The notes beneath the pieces are model-generated. The model was given only the letters and a program-made list of their open reading frames with translations. It ran no database searches and was not told the origin of the DNA. The position numbers were made by a program, and so were the translations under genes. 64,000 nucleotides of DNA from Gordionus sp. m RMFG-2023 (taxonomy: Eukaryota > Nematomorpha > Gordioida > Chordodea > Parachordodidae). How positions within the stretch are numbered: position 1 is the stretch's first letter; each line of letters opens with the position of its first letter. Shown here in pieces: positions 13,301 to 24,298 of this stretch. The DNA lies in contig NC_088776.1 of assembly GCF_954871325.1 (NCBI RefSeq), forward strand, positions 13,392,052 through 13,456,051. The letters are read 5' to 3'.

Positions 13301-15649
13301 TATATATAATATGGGTCAATTCAATTACTATTATACTATTTATATAGGATATCAAATTGTGCGATGATTCAAAAATAAAATATTTATTATTCCTTTCTTC
13401 TAGGATTCAAAAAAATTTGCTGTTTTACCCTGCATTCACATTTAGTTTGAAATAGCAGCGAAGTATATAAAATATGCTGTGTTTTTATATAGTTCTCCGC
13501 GAATTCGCGTTAACTATGAATGAGGAATTATTCTGTATTAACGATAAATCTTGATAGATTGCCATTTAAAAATTAAACTTGGTTTCCGATCCTCAATGAA
13601 TTATATTTTAAAGAAAAATCAGGTGCCGGATTCCTCTCAAAAACAAGATTTTAAAATTGCATTTGATAAATAAACTATATGAAGGTGCACACGTGACTAT
13701 AATATCTTATTATAAATATTAATCTTACTTCTAATATCACGCTTACGCAAACTATGAGAGTCAACCTTCCCCTCTTTATTTGCGTTGTTAAAAAGCTGGA
13801 TTCGGGTCGATTTTAAAAAACGGCCCGATTAAGATTTTAATTGAAATATTATGTGAGCCTCGAGATTTGGCAAATAAATGTCCAAACATTCTACCATATA
13901 TGAGCAGAATCTCCACGCTTACTAATATTATTTTGATTACAATCTTAATGGGACCTTTTTAGAAATTAGTCTGGATTTTTAACAATACCACTTACTCTTG
14001 GCTTTAACAATATCTAATATCATTATACAGTCATTTTTTAAAAAATCTTAATTTACAAATAATATAGACATTTGAAGATTCCTAAAAGCAACTCGACTTA
14101 CGAAGATTGCAAGAATGCTTGGAAAATTAACGAAGCAGTGCAAAAATTTCAAACTATACACAAAGCCAAAGAGCCTTCTAAATTATTGAATTCGCTTAAT
14201 TTCCTGTGTGCAACATTATTAATTAAGTTCATATTTTTGCTACTCTTTTATTAATATGAATGAGATTCAGATTCATGAGTTTTGAAGATGGGAAAGAAAA
14301 AAAATACAAATAATATCAATAGAAGTTTAAAACTGGACTAAAAATGGTTCCAATTCTGAATATATTTTTAAAAAATGGTTACAGTTCTCAGAAATAAATT
14401 ACAACATTTTGAACAATGGTAGTAGAACCTTTGCTAGAACCGGTTCCTAAGAATTTTAAAATGGGTTTTCGTTCATGTTATTAGAAAAAAGGGGGTTCCG
14501 GTTCTAAACGCTGATCATGTGATGCAATAATATTTTGAATAGGAAACAATTTTATTTAAATGTAATTTTCTTTTGAATCGCGATTCAAAATTCGATATTA
14601 TGACACAGCATAATACAGATAAAAATATTCAAATAAATAATTTTTCAAATTTTAATGATATTGCTAGTTATTTATATATTTAACAATAAATTTTTACATA
14701 CTTTCTCCTTATTTATTCAATACTAGCTATTACAAGACAAAAAATTACACCCAACAAAATTCGACAAATAACTCAAGTGGTCTTAACGAACCACTCATTC
14801 GTGATCGTGCCTTATTGGTGACTTCCAATTTTATCTCGTTTCTACAAAATGAATACCAAAAAGATCAAAAACTAAATAAAATATTATCCAAAGAAGAATC
14901 CAAATACTTTCAGAATCTAAGTCAATTAGTCAAACCTGGCCAAAGTCACAATACTAATCAAAACAACAATGTGCCTATTATATCCGTGGATGTAACTATA
15001 TTTTAATTTTTTAATATTTATTATTTTTATTTTTTTTTTCGACAAAATCATTAGTTAACTGCTGATCTATTGCTATAAAATATTTTTGAAAAATGGTTTG
15101 AAAATATCTTTAACTGATCATGAAGATAATTTAAAAACTAGGATAAAATTATTCCCATTAAAAGATTTGATTTTTATCAGTTGTTAAATTGTTAATGATT
15201 TCATCTTGGCAAACGTTAATATTTTAAAGATCTTTTGTAATATACTTTTCTTATGATATTTTAATCAAAGCTCGAAAATCATACACCCGAAGAACGTATT
15301 GACGTGAAGAAAGTTGCAAACCTGTTTTATATTATTAACCATTATGAAGTAATATAAAATATTTTACAAGTAGAATATCGAATATATTAAAGGCAACTCA
15401 ATTAAAAGCTAATAATATAAAAAGTGTTCTTGATGAATGCAACTTGGAAAGTAATTTGTTCGATGATATATTTGTTGAGAGGATTATAAGTGTTCCTACT
15501 TTGAAAGGTATTTTAAAAATATTATCATTTTTCTATCAAATTAATAAATAGATTTATTAAACAAATACCTTACCAAAACTTTGACGAAACACGATGAATC
15601 CATGTCCAATATGTTTTACTTCGATGGTTTGAACAAGAAAACGAATTAA
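4352..15649 (+). CDS. lysophosphatidylcholine acyltransferase (LPCAT family), 3' ten exons
   Basis: Membrane enzyme that re-acylates lysophospholipids. Exons: 4352-4533, 11235-11293, 11351-11385, 11502-11556, 11620-11702, 14068-14205, 14727-14991, 15271-15348, 15393-15507, 15552-15649 (TAA). Every junction has GT/AG and keeps phase. Exon 1 carries the acyltransferase block FPEGTCTNR, exon 2 VQPVCIRYP, exon 3 LTWTWDGP, exon 4 SLCQPYLKIEIE, exon 5 YLPVYHPNESEKK and exon 6 STYEDC, all in the order of human LPCAT1/2. The H....D catalytic block must lie upstream, outside the window or unseen. Exons 7-10 are divergent: exon 9, with IKSVLDEC and NLFDDIF, resembles a C-terminal EF-hand but lacks clear calcium ligands. 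There is no KDEL-like end. The exon 1 acceptor could instead be at 4362. The large first intron holds a 5.7-kb hAT; several others are 44-64 nt. Confidence 0.85.
5150..5420 (-). pseudogene. hAT transposase C-terminal dimerisation domain
   Basis: Minus-strand translation gives RVFSSFGVVHSKLRIRLG followed by EKAGKLVF, the signature hAT C-terminal (hATC) pattern ERVFS..G.......RL...K...L. Just before it comes NILKIIKELFTASSS, matching the position of the IPASSA motif. Stops lie upstream (LIRII**K). This is the 3' end of the transposase of the enclosing element 4751-10495, and it is broken. Confidence 0.7.
5490..8480 (-). mobile_element. LINE (RTE/CR1-like) with endonuclease and RT, minus strand
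   Basis: Read on the minus strand, 8150-7930 is apurinic-endonuclease-like (a GDLNTRIRLEE-like start, then SRKIFDLCGSNNLKIENTF, like the DxNA.....N..LL.FC....L.I.NT.F block). 7200-6840 is early reverse transcriptase (NFCDYRAIALIS matches the NYRGI.LLS motif). 6840-5590 is late RT and the C-terminal region. It is broken by many stops and frameshifts. Its 3' part is nearly the reverse complement of 8585-9985. I assign RTE/CR1-like only from block style. Confidence 0.75.
8585..9985 (+). mobile_element. LINE (RTE/CR1-like), 5'-truncated, plus strand
   Basis: It starts within the RT at a block reading like VNHDALWEILLEVGVD, then shows GYADDIVIITKN (catalytic YADD) around 8885, KVGLEINFKKTMVL near 8965 and KIKYLGITMDNRVG near 9080. 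The frame 8900-9226 is open for 108 codons. Downstream pieces include LLYGCETW and CLRIIKGVFYPKLISN, the post-RT block of this LINE type. It is truncated at the 5' side, in opposite orientation to the LINE at 5490-8480, and makes a ~1.35-kb inverted repeat with it. Confidence 0.8.
10504..11234. other. LPCAT intron, no element identified
   Basis: AT-rich intron sequence between the hAT insertion and LPCAT exon 11235-11293. A slightly GC-richer patch at 10740-10930 (a TTGGAGTCATCCAAGG palindrome, AAACCTCGTCCCC) may be old transposon DNA, but I could not place it. No coding signal was seen. Confidence 0.5.
12341..12525. mobile_element. 185-bp MITE with GTTAAACGGCTCGATTT ends
   Basis: Inverted ends: GTTAAACGGCTCGATTTTTA on the left, and the right end read inward is GTTAAACGGCTCGATTTCTA. 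The interior contains TTGCTCATAGATGGCAG. A diverged relative lies at 13787-13983, and a similar interior is seen near 28665-28700, so this is a dispersed family. No clear target duplication. Confidence 0.75.
13787..13983. mobile_element. MITE, diverged relative of 12341-12525
   Basis: 197-bp element with ends GTTAAAAAGCTGGATTCGGG and, read inward from the right, GTTAAAAATCCAGACTAATT. Inside both ends are ACGGCCCGATTAAGATT and its approximate complement. The middle shares CCAAACATTCTACCATATATGAGC-like sequence with the copy at 12341. Older than that copy judging by end mismatch. Confidence 0.6.
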
Positions 15650-16041
15650 ACTATAAATAGCTCATATATTTTTTTATATTTGATTTACATAAAAAAAGAA
15701 GTCATCCTAATTTATTCGCAAATTTCTAAAAAAAAAAAATTTTAAATATTTGTTGACAGAATTTATTATCAAAATATTTTAGATATTCAAATTTAATATA
15801 TTTATAGGTTTTAATAAATACTCAATTTTGAATTAATTATTAAGCTTCCTTTACAATTTTTATATCCCATATTTTACAAGAGATTAATAATTTTAATTAA
15901 AAATAAACAAAAAAATTTTTATTGAAAAAACTTAAATTTAAACATTTTAAAAAAATATAGATTTTGGTGATAAGAATAAATATAAAACATCTATTTATAG
16001 TGCCTAAATATTTTAATTTGAGAAAAGGGTATAAGAATAGA
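15650..16041. other. 3' flank of LPCAT
   Basis: AT-rich sequence between the LPCAT stop and the fold-back element. AATAAA-like strings are common in this composition, so no polyadenylation site can be chosen. No gene seen. Confidence 0.5.
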
Positions 16042-16598
16042 GCTTCGATTAGTGTTGCGTAATAGGCTAATTTTAGGTGAAAAATCGGCTAATTAGGCTT
16101 AGATATGAAATCGGTTAAAACTTAATTAGTCAAAAATTCTGCATCGGGTCCGTCAGCGTTCCATAAGATATGCCTAGCATTAATTATTATTTATTTATTT
16201 TATTTATATTTAATATTAATATTTTATTATTAACAATAACAACAAATAAACATATGATATGATTTAATATTTTATTTATTTGATGTTTTTTAATAAATAA
16301 ATATGACATGCTGCTATTGTAATATTATTTTTGTTACAATTTATTAGTGATTTTCACGCCCAAAATTTTAAGCAAATAATATTTTTTGAAGTTCAAAGAG
16401 ATTTTTGTACATATTTTGATTTGATAAGAATTTTAAAATCTTCCTAAATAATATTTTTTATCATTTTTGTAAATTATCTATTATTTTAAGTGTATTAAAA
16501 GAGGTGGTTTTTTCTAGATAAAAATTTTAAAAAATATTTATATTAAACTTTTTTATGTTATTTTGTATGTTCTTTTTAAGGATAATATTTTAATGTGA

Positions 16599-16837
16599 CT
16601 TTTTTAGATGCAATTTAATGCCCAATTAATCAAACCAACAAATTAGAACTTTTATTAAAATAAAAGAATCTTGTCATCTATTTATTATTACAATTTACAT
16701 TGCTTTAACGATTAATAATTGAATATCATAAAAACAATTTCATTTTTTAAACACAAAAATAATAATCAATTTTACATCTGAATATTAAATTAATCATTCT
16801 TTTTTTTCAATTTTAAAACCCACAATTCAATATTCAA
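16599..16837 (-). repeat. 3' LTR of the Gypsy-type element
   Basis: 239 bp. It aligns with 21837-22132 from TTAGATGCAATTTAAT to CAATTCAATATTCAA. Flanked outside by ATGTGA. A purine-rich tract on the minus strand lies just inside it (16838-16855), as expected for a polypurine tract. Confidence 0.85.
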
Positions 16838-19800
16838 ATTTTTCTTTCATCCCTACTTTACAACACACCTTCCCTTAGATACCTTCATCTAGGGAACTTG
16901 ATGTGATTCTCCTACAATCAATAACCTGCATGTCTCATTCTGTAACGTCATCGTCTCATTGCTGACCGTTATGTCTTGGTTGGGACAATATTTCATCAGA
17001 TGATCTCCCCCACAAGTCTAACCCTGCCTGGGTCTAGGCCGATCATATGGATGTATCATTGTTTTGATCATATCTCCCTGGTGTTTCCATTCTCATATCG
17101 TTCAACATTTCTCCATATAGCCTTGTTGCCTCTTCTCTGGCCAATCTTAGCCAGTTTCTTGAGATTATAGGTCCATCTATTGGCCTTATATATATACTCA
17201 CGATGAAATTTCATACTCGTATATATGTAGCCATCTAAAAATAAAATTACTATGCATATAACCTTATTCCTTCCTTTCTTTTATCCTATGTCTTATAGTC
17301 TTTTTCAACTTAATGATTTTTCTTAATAGCGTCCTTTAATAACATCAAATTTTGCTTTCATCCCAAAATTTTACTTTTTTATCACATCAAATTTTGTTTT
17401 CATCCCAAAATTTCATTTTTTAAATTACTTTCTACTCTCGGTCGTATTGTTTTACATGTCTCGGCCATGTACACCTAGCTGTCCTTCAATTTCTATCTCC
17501 ACTTTCTTCCTATATTTTTTTTCATTACACCCTTCCCCCATTTAATAGGCCCATTGAACAACATTGCCCAGACAAGATTTCCTACTGGAATTTCTCAATA
17601 TCTATTTATTCTCTCGGTATCACCTTTTCCTTTAGAAAATCTAATTCCGATCTCGTTTTTCTTCCTAAAAATATTTCAGCTAGAGATATTCTTTTCGACG
17701 CCTTCGTATTGTTGTATGCTAAGAACGACCACCATTTTCCTTCTCCATATTTTTCCTTTTTCAACCAACTTTTAACTATCGCTACCATGCTCTCAGCTTA
17801 CCCATTGCTCCTTGGGTAATAGGGTGGTGAAAATAAATGCTTAATCTTTCATCTATCACAAAATTTATCAAATGCTTTACCTTTAAAAGCTGGATCTCCA
17901 CTAAGATCTTCATGTATTTACATACAAAATCTTTTATCATATCCAAAGCTACTATCCATTTTGAAGCTGCATCTACCATTATAAAATATCATTTCTTCAC
18001 GCATTCTAAAAAACTTACATGTATTCTTTTGCACGAAACGTCCGTAACTGGCCATTTATCTTTGTTTCCTGGAACATTAGTCCACATGTTACATATCAAC
18101 CCTTGGCCACTTCTTCTATTTCGATTTTGGACCCCCAAATATATTCTCATGCCTTATTCTTCATTCTTTCTATGCCTTTGTGTCCGGTATGCACCGCTGC
18201 TAAAATCTTTTCTTATAACCAAACGATATCCTCTCATTAGACAATTGTCTTCTATGTTTAATTCATTCTTAACCTTTTAAAACGATTTGTCTTCGCTTTT
18301 CCATTCTATATCCTCTTTCAAACATGCTTTAATTCTCATTAATTCTTCATCTTGCTTGGATACCTTATCAACTAGTTAAAAAGTTATCGGCTTTTTTCTT
18401 GTATCTACCTTCAAAGATCTTATAATAATATTATTTACTTCATCTTCTGCGAAAAATTGCTCCAAACTACTAGTTCTGGGTTCTATTTTTTCATTTTCTG
18501 TTTCCTTTACAAACAACCTTGATAAAATATTTGGTAAACAATTTAGTTTACCCGCTCTGAACTTTATTTCAAAATAGAAACTCCCCGGGGTGAAATCATT
18601 AATTCTTTATTGTCCTTTTTAAACAAATACTATCAGATTGTGATCCATATATAATAGAAAGCTTCTTCCAAACAGATATTCTTTGCACTTGGTTAATCCA
18701 AACTTAACTGCTAAAGCTTCCTTTTCATTTGTTGAATAATTTCTTTCAGCTCTATTAAATTGTCTAGATAAGAATAAGATCGGTTTCTCAACATTCTCCG
18801 TTGCTTGTAATAACGTTCCTCCTATACCTTCATTGGATGCATCCATTGCTAATATAATATCTGAATCCTCGTTAAAACAGTTCAAAATATATTTATTTAC
18901 CATTCTCATTTTAAGTATTTCAAAACTTTCTTTTTCCCATTCAAATTTTATATTTTTCTTTAACTTGTACAACGGTGTAGCTATTTACGCAAAATTTTGT
19001 ATAAATCGATGATAATAATTTGTAGCTCCTAAAAAAACTTATAATTCTATCGTATTACTTGGTGCTCTGATGTTCATAATCTTATCTATTACATGTTCTA
19101 GGTACCTTACTTCCTTTACTCCAAAAACACTTTTTTTCATATTAGCTCTCAGATAATTTTCTATAATATCTAACACTTTAATTAATCTCGCATTATGTTC
19201 TTGTTCAGATATCAAAACATCATCTAAATAATACATGATACCACTTAATCCTTGGAACATAGCAGCCATCGTTCTTTGAAATATTGGAGCCGATACTTTC
19301 AACCCAAACGGCAATCGGCAGAATGCAAACAAACCTCCATGCGTTGTAATTTCATATTTTACTTACTTTTGAACTCTTAATTTGTAAGTAGGCATTAGAA
19401 AAATAATTTTCGAAAAAATTGTTGCTCCCTTTTAATTAGCCAATATTTTCTCTATTCTATGTAACAGATATTTCACATTCATTATCCAAGGATTTACAGA
19501 TACCCTATAGTCCATGAATAGTCAACCTGTTATTCCGTTTTCTTATGAGGATGAATGGTGTCACCCATACACTATGAACTATTGGTCTCATTATACCTTC
19601 GTTCAGCCATTTGTCTAGTTCTTTATCTATTTTTTTATCAAAGTAAACGGTAATCATATGCCACAAAATTTAGGCTGGTAATTTTCCTCCAATCGTATAT
19701 CTACCTCAAAATCTTTTAGAGTACATAATTCCTCTTTAAAAACCTCATTCTACCTATTCAATATGTTCTTTATTTCCTTGCTGGAATTATCCTCAACAAC

Positions 19801-20207
19801 ATCCAGTTCTACCTTATTAATTCCTCGTTGTTTGACTTCGCTCTTGATACCTTATTCTTTTCTATGTTTTCTATATCTAATCAAACATTCTGGTGTTCGA
19901 TTTCTCAGTTTATAAAGAACTAAAACTCCTAAACTAAGTAAGTCAGTCTTATCATTATTCTCTCTCCAGTTATATTGTTATTCTCACGGATGTTTTCGAA
20001 CAAAGATCCAATTATAATCAGGACCTATATTCTTAATGTCATTTCAACCTAAAATAGCATCTTTAATGTTATAATCCATATCGTTATCACCTTATTTATA
20101 TCTAATTCTATCACATAAAAACCTAAAATCTTCTTTGTCTAATTGTGTAGCTCTTATTCTACTTGCTATGAAATTTTCTTTTGGAAAACATTGATTAAAA
20201 TCTTTTA

Positions 20208-20927
20208 TGGCCGATATTTCAACATTTTAAAATATCGGTTATCGACCAATATTATAAAATTTTCCGATCCGATATAAAATGGCGTCTTTAACAAAAATAA
20301 AATGTTATAAAATTTTTAAAAAAAGTTATATCTAAAATCATTTATTTTTATAAATATAATCGAAATCCATTTTTATGTATATTTTTTTAATAATAATAAT
20401 TAATAAACATTCTGCCATATTGCTATTTTTTTGTGCATTCTGTTTATAAAAATGTGCGATAATCTCTTCAGAATCTGTTTTTAATGAAGCTGGTGATATT
20501 GACAGTTACCATCCCATCAGGCTGACCTCTGATAAATTGGAAATTTTGTTATTTTTAAAAAAGAAATCTTCGATACATTAATGTTAAATATTATTTTAAA
20601 TTTAATAATATATTTGTTTATCACTTATTATATATAGTTTAATGTTATTACTTATTATAAAAAGTAATTTAAAACTAAAAATGTTTTATATACTTTTAGA
20701 ATTGCAATTTAATTGAATATAAACTATGATCATTAATATATTTAAATGACATAAGTTATGGTATAGTTAAATTATTGATGTTATACTAATAAAAAGTATA
20801 TTAAAAATTAAAACCATTGGTATCTTTAGAATACAAAATTAGATATGATATCGGATCGTTAATCGGCCGATATCAATTTAATATCGGATCGGATTGGCCT
20901 CCAAAAAGTGGTATCGGTACACCCCTA
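20208..20927. mobile_element. MITE, GTACCGATA-ended family, copy 2 (left end lost)
   Basis: 720 bp, homologous to 1150-1892, inserted in the Gypsy element next to its protease-like segment. A perfect 8-bp duplication ATCTTTTA flanks it (20200-20207 and 20928-20935). About 35 bp of the left terminal repeat is missing although the duplication is intact, so the loss came after or during insertion. The right end GTATCGGTACACCCCTA is complete. Confidence 0.85.
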
Positions 20928-21836
20928 ATCTTTTACACTAATTAAACTAATCTCGGTTCTTGTATCTAATAAAAAGAATGTTTCACTTTTACCTATTCTT
21001 AATTTAATCCTCGGGAATTTACTTCTCTCTATCATCTTTTCTAATTCAATTCTACACACATTTTATGTTTCAATTTCTCTTCCGCTAATTTTTCCATAAT
21101 TAAATTATCTTATTAACATATTTTAAATCAATTATATCTGTTTCATTTATACCTAAATTATAATTAAAAAAATCAGACAACCTATTAATTTTATTATTTA
21201 TAACATTATTTTTAATCTCATTTAGTCATTTATTACATTTCTCTTGTGAATGCCCTACTTATCCGCATTTAAAACATCTCAAAATAATGTCAAAAAACCC
21301 TTTACAATTCGTATCTACGTGTCCATTACGTCCACATTTCGCGCACTTAAGCTCCCTCGTTAATTCGCATTGTCGCGTGTCCTTATTGCCCACAACTAAA
21401 ACAAATAATTGGTCTGTAATTGTTTATCTATCTTGTCTTATCTTCGTTTCTTGTAATACTCTTAATCTTTTCTACTTTTCTATTTTAAATCCATATATAC
21501 GTTGTATTTCTTCCTATTGTTAATCCCAATACAAAACTTACAATTATCAACGAAAGTAAAAATATCCTTAAGTTATCAAGTAACAAACTCAACATATTCA
21601 TCTGCGTGATATACATTATAACGTGCTCAATATAAATCTAATTACAAATAGCTTAAATACTTTCACAACATTAATTGAATATAAAAAATTATATAAACTT
21701 AACACTAATATATAAAATATATATAACATATATTAATTGCCTTTTTTTAAACCTTTTTATCCTTTTAGTAATAATAGAATTGGAGCTTTCATTAGACTGT
21801 AAATTTTTAAGGAGTGGTTCAGTTAATCAGGTACCA

Positions 21837-22132
21837 ATATTTTAGATGCAATTTAATACCCGATATATCAAAACAAATAAAAAGAACTTTTATTAAAATA
21901 AAAAAAATCTTTTATAAAAATACAAAACTTTCACAGAAAAATAAAACTTTTACTGAAATATAACATCTATTTATTATTATAAATTACATTGCTTTTATAT
22001 CGTTTAATATTTGAATATCACAAAAACAATTTCCTTTTTTTTAAAACACAAAAATAATAATAAACAATTTTCATCTGAATATTAAATTAATCGTTCTTTT
22101 TTTTAAATTTAAAACCTCAATTCAATATTCAA
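21837..22132 (-). repeat. 5' LTR of the Gypsy-type element
   Basis: 296 bp, longer than its partner because of an extra A-rich stretch near 21905-21960. Directly inside it, minus strand 21836-21817 reads TGGTACCTGATTAACTGAAC, which has the TGG start and position of a tRNA primer-binding site. The tRNA was not identified. Confidence 0.85.
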
Positions 22133-22560
22133 ATGTGATAATTGTCATATTCGTTATTTTTTAACATTTTTGAAATTTTTTGACACAAGGTAAAAAATAT
22201 AATTTATATTGTAAAGATTTTAAATTATAAATTCAATGAAGATGTCAAAATGACAATTATCATAATCGGTATTTTTAATATTAAATCTTTTTGACGCTAA
22301 TGGGCAAAATATGTATTTTTATTTATAACATGGTAAATTAAAATTAGATGTATCATAGAAAATTGACAATTGTCATAATCGTTATTTTTAAAGTTTTTGA
22401 ATTTTTTTGTTGATAATGGGTTAAAATAAGTATTGCTAACATGTTTAAATAAAACTTCAGTGAAGATGTACCCTAGATAAGTGACAATTGTCATAATCAT
22501 TATTTTTAAAGTTTTTGACGCACATAGGTTCAATATAGATTGTAATCTATTTTCACCATA
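22133..22560. repeat. tandem array in left arm of fold-back element
   Basis: About four units of roughly 110-120 bp, each with GACAATTGTCATAATCGTTATTTTTAAAG-like core (ATTGTCAT at about 22141, 22252, 22371, 22486). The core ACAATTGT is itself palindromic. The same array runs in reverse at about 23230-23650. Confidence 0.85.
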
Positions 22561-23229
22561 TTTTATAAATTCCAAATCTTAACATTAAATTTATAGGATG
22601 TTGATTGTATCATATTGATAATAATATTCATATGGTTTCTACATTCTTTTTATAAAAATCTTACCTAGAATTCAGACTCGAATCCAGGAACATTATTCCC
22701 CGGAATAAAATCCCCGTTTTTTAAGATAATAAAAATTGCAAAATTAAATAGGAGAAAAATTTCCTTATAAATATCATGGAATAAAAATCCTCAAAATAAT
22801 ATATATCAAAATTTTGAGAAAATTAATTCCGAAGAATTATTTTCCGAAGAATTATTATTGAGGATTTTTTTCCGGGGAATTATTTTCCGCTTACCTTGAG
22901 CAAGATATCGCCGTGAGTATACAACAATTTTTGTTAACTGTGAATGCAGGGTCATGCATTTTAATAGATGTTGGATTAAAATTTATAAATTAAGGGAATA
23001 AGATTGTGAATCCCTAATATTTTGAAAGTTTAAAATTAATGAGTTACAACCCTTTTTAATAATCTCTTTGCATATTTTTTTATCAAATTTTAAGCAGGAT
23101 AATAGACAACAATTATGAGCATGAAAATTGACATTTTTTTTATTTCGCCAAAAGGTACCAACATATTTCTTAGAAAAAATAATAGTTAAAGAACGATGAT
23201 TGTAATAATGGGCACTTTCCGAATTATTT
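22561..23229. other. loop region between fold-back arms
   Basis: About 670 bp of unique sequence. It contains a smaller inverted pair, ATTCCCCGGAATAAAAT near 22698 and CCGGGGAATTATTTTCCG near 22872, with palindromic TTCCGAAGAATTATTTTCCG inside, probably a small separate MITE (about 22690-22892). No gene seen. Confidence 0.5.
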
Positions 23230-24298
23230 CAATACAAAATATCTTTCTTTGAATGATTTTTTCAAAAAAATATTGGAAAACTTTAAAAGTAACGATTATG
23301 ACAATTGTCACTTTTCTATGATACATCTTCATGAAATTTTAATTTATCATGTTTTCAATCTATATTATAATCCATTTGCGTCAAAAAAATTCAAAAAACT
23401 ATAAAAATAACGATTATGACAATTGTCACTTTTATATAGTGCATCTTAATTGAAATTTTAATTTAACATGTTAAAAATACATATTTTTGCCATTAGCATC
23501 AAAAAAAATTGAATATGTTTAAAAGTACCGATTATGATAATTGTCATTTTTCCAAAAAACATCTTCATTGAATTTATAACTTAACATTACAATATAAATT
23601 ATATTTTTACCCTTTATATCAAAAAATTTCAAAAATCTTAAAAAAATATATGAAAATTGTCGCATAAAAATATTATCCTTAAAAAGATCATATAAAATAA
23701 CATAAAAAAGTTTAATATAAATATTTTTAAAAAAATTATTCAGAAAAAACTATCTATTTATATATTTAAAAAGTGGTTAATTTTTCAAAAATGATAATAA
23801 AAAAAACATTATTAAAGATTTCACCTAAAAGATTGTTTATTTATTTATAATAAAATTCACAAAAAATTTCCTCAAAAAAGATTTATTTGCAAAGAAAGAA
23901 GATTTAAAATTCTTATCAAATCAAAATATGTTCAAAAATCTTTTTGAACTTCAAAATATATTTTTTGCTTAAAATTCTAACAAAAATAATATTACAATAG
24001 CAGCATATCATTTTTTTTATTTAAAAAATATCAAATAAATAAATCCATTTTCATAATTTAATAATATGAATAAAAAATATTAAATCATATCATGTTTATT
24101 TGTTGTTAATAATAAAATATATTATTAAAAAATATAAATAAAATATATTATTTTACTAAAAATAATAATAATTAATGCTAGGTATATTGATAATTTAGTT
24201 TTAGCCGATTTTTAGACTAAGCCTAATTAAGTTAGGCCGTTTTTTAGGCTAAGCCTAATTAGACCTAGGCGTAGTTTTTAGCCGATTACGTAACACTA

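Larger units (their letters stand above)
11703..14067. other. LPCAT intron 5 with MITEs and a poly-G tract
   Basis: 2.4-kb intron. It holds a near-pure G tract at about 11793-11811, the two MITEs listed separately, and a TAGACCCGGTTC / GGTCCGGGTTTTTT patch near 12240-12290 that looks like a fragment of another element. The remainder is AT-rich, and I saw no further exon in the frame the gene needs. Confidence 0.5.
16599..22132 (-). mobile_element. Gypsy (Ty3/Metaviridae)-type LTR retrotransposon fossil
   Basis: Complete outline, minus strand. LTRs at 16599-16837 and 21837-22132, a 6-bp target duplication ATGTGA at 16593-16598 and 22133-22138, and a primer-binding site directly inside the 5' LTR. 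Parts in order: gag with CCHC zinc knuckles (about 21390-21240), an aspartic-protease-like segment near 20990-20940, reverse transcriptase (YLDD near 19210), RNase H (18972-18619) and integrase (about 17990-17780). The coding region is broken in many places, more than ten. A MITE sits inside it (20208-20927). The LTRs differ at roughly one base in eight plus a length difference, so it is old. It inserted in the left arm of the fold-back element. Confidence 0.9.
16050..24298. mobile_element. fold-back hAT-like element, split by a Gypsy insertion
   Basis: The left end TAGTGTTGCGTAATAGGC and the right end, read inward, TAGTGTTACGTAATCGGC are terminal inverted repeats. Flanking 8-mers GCTTCGAT (16042-16049) and CTTTCGAT (24299-24306) match at 6 of 8. 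Excluding the Gypsy insertion (16599-22132 plus one duplication), the element is about 2.7 kb. The left arm is 16050-16598 plus 22133-22560; the right arm is about 23230-24298 in reverse. Each arm ends inward in a ~115-bp tandem array around GACAATTGTCATAATCG. No coding region is visible. It is a non-autonomous fold-back element. Confidence 0.8.

Noticed and set aside
17837-18280. 147-codon plus-strand frame, with a second one at 18019-18240
   Set aside because: Antisense shadow of the integrase region of the minus-strand Gypsy-type element.
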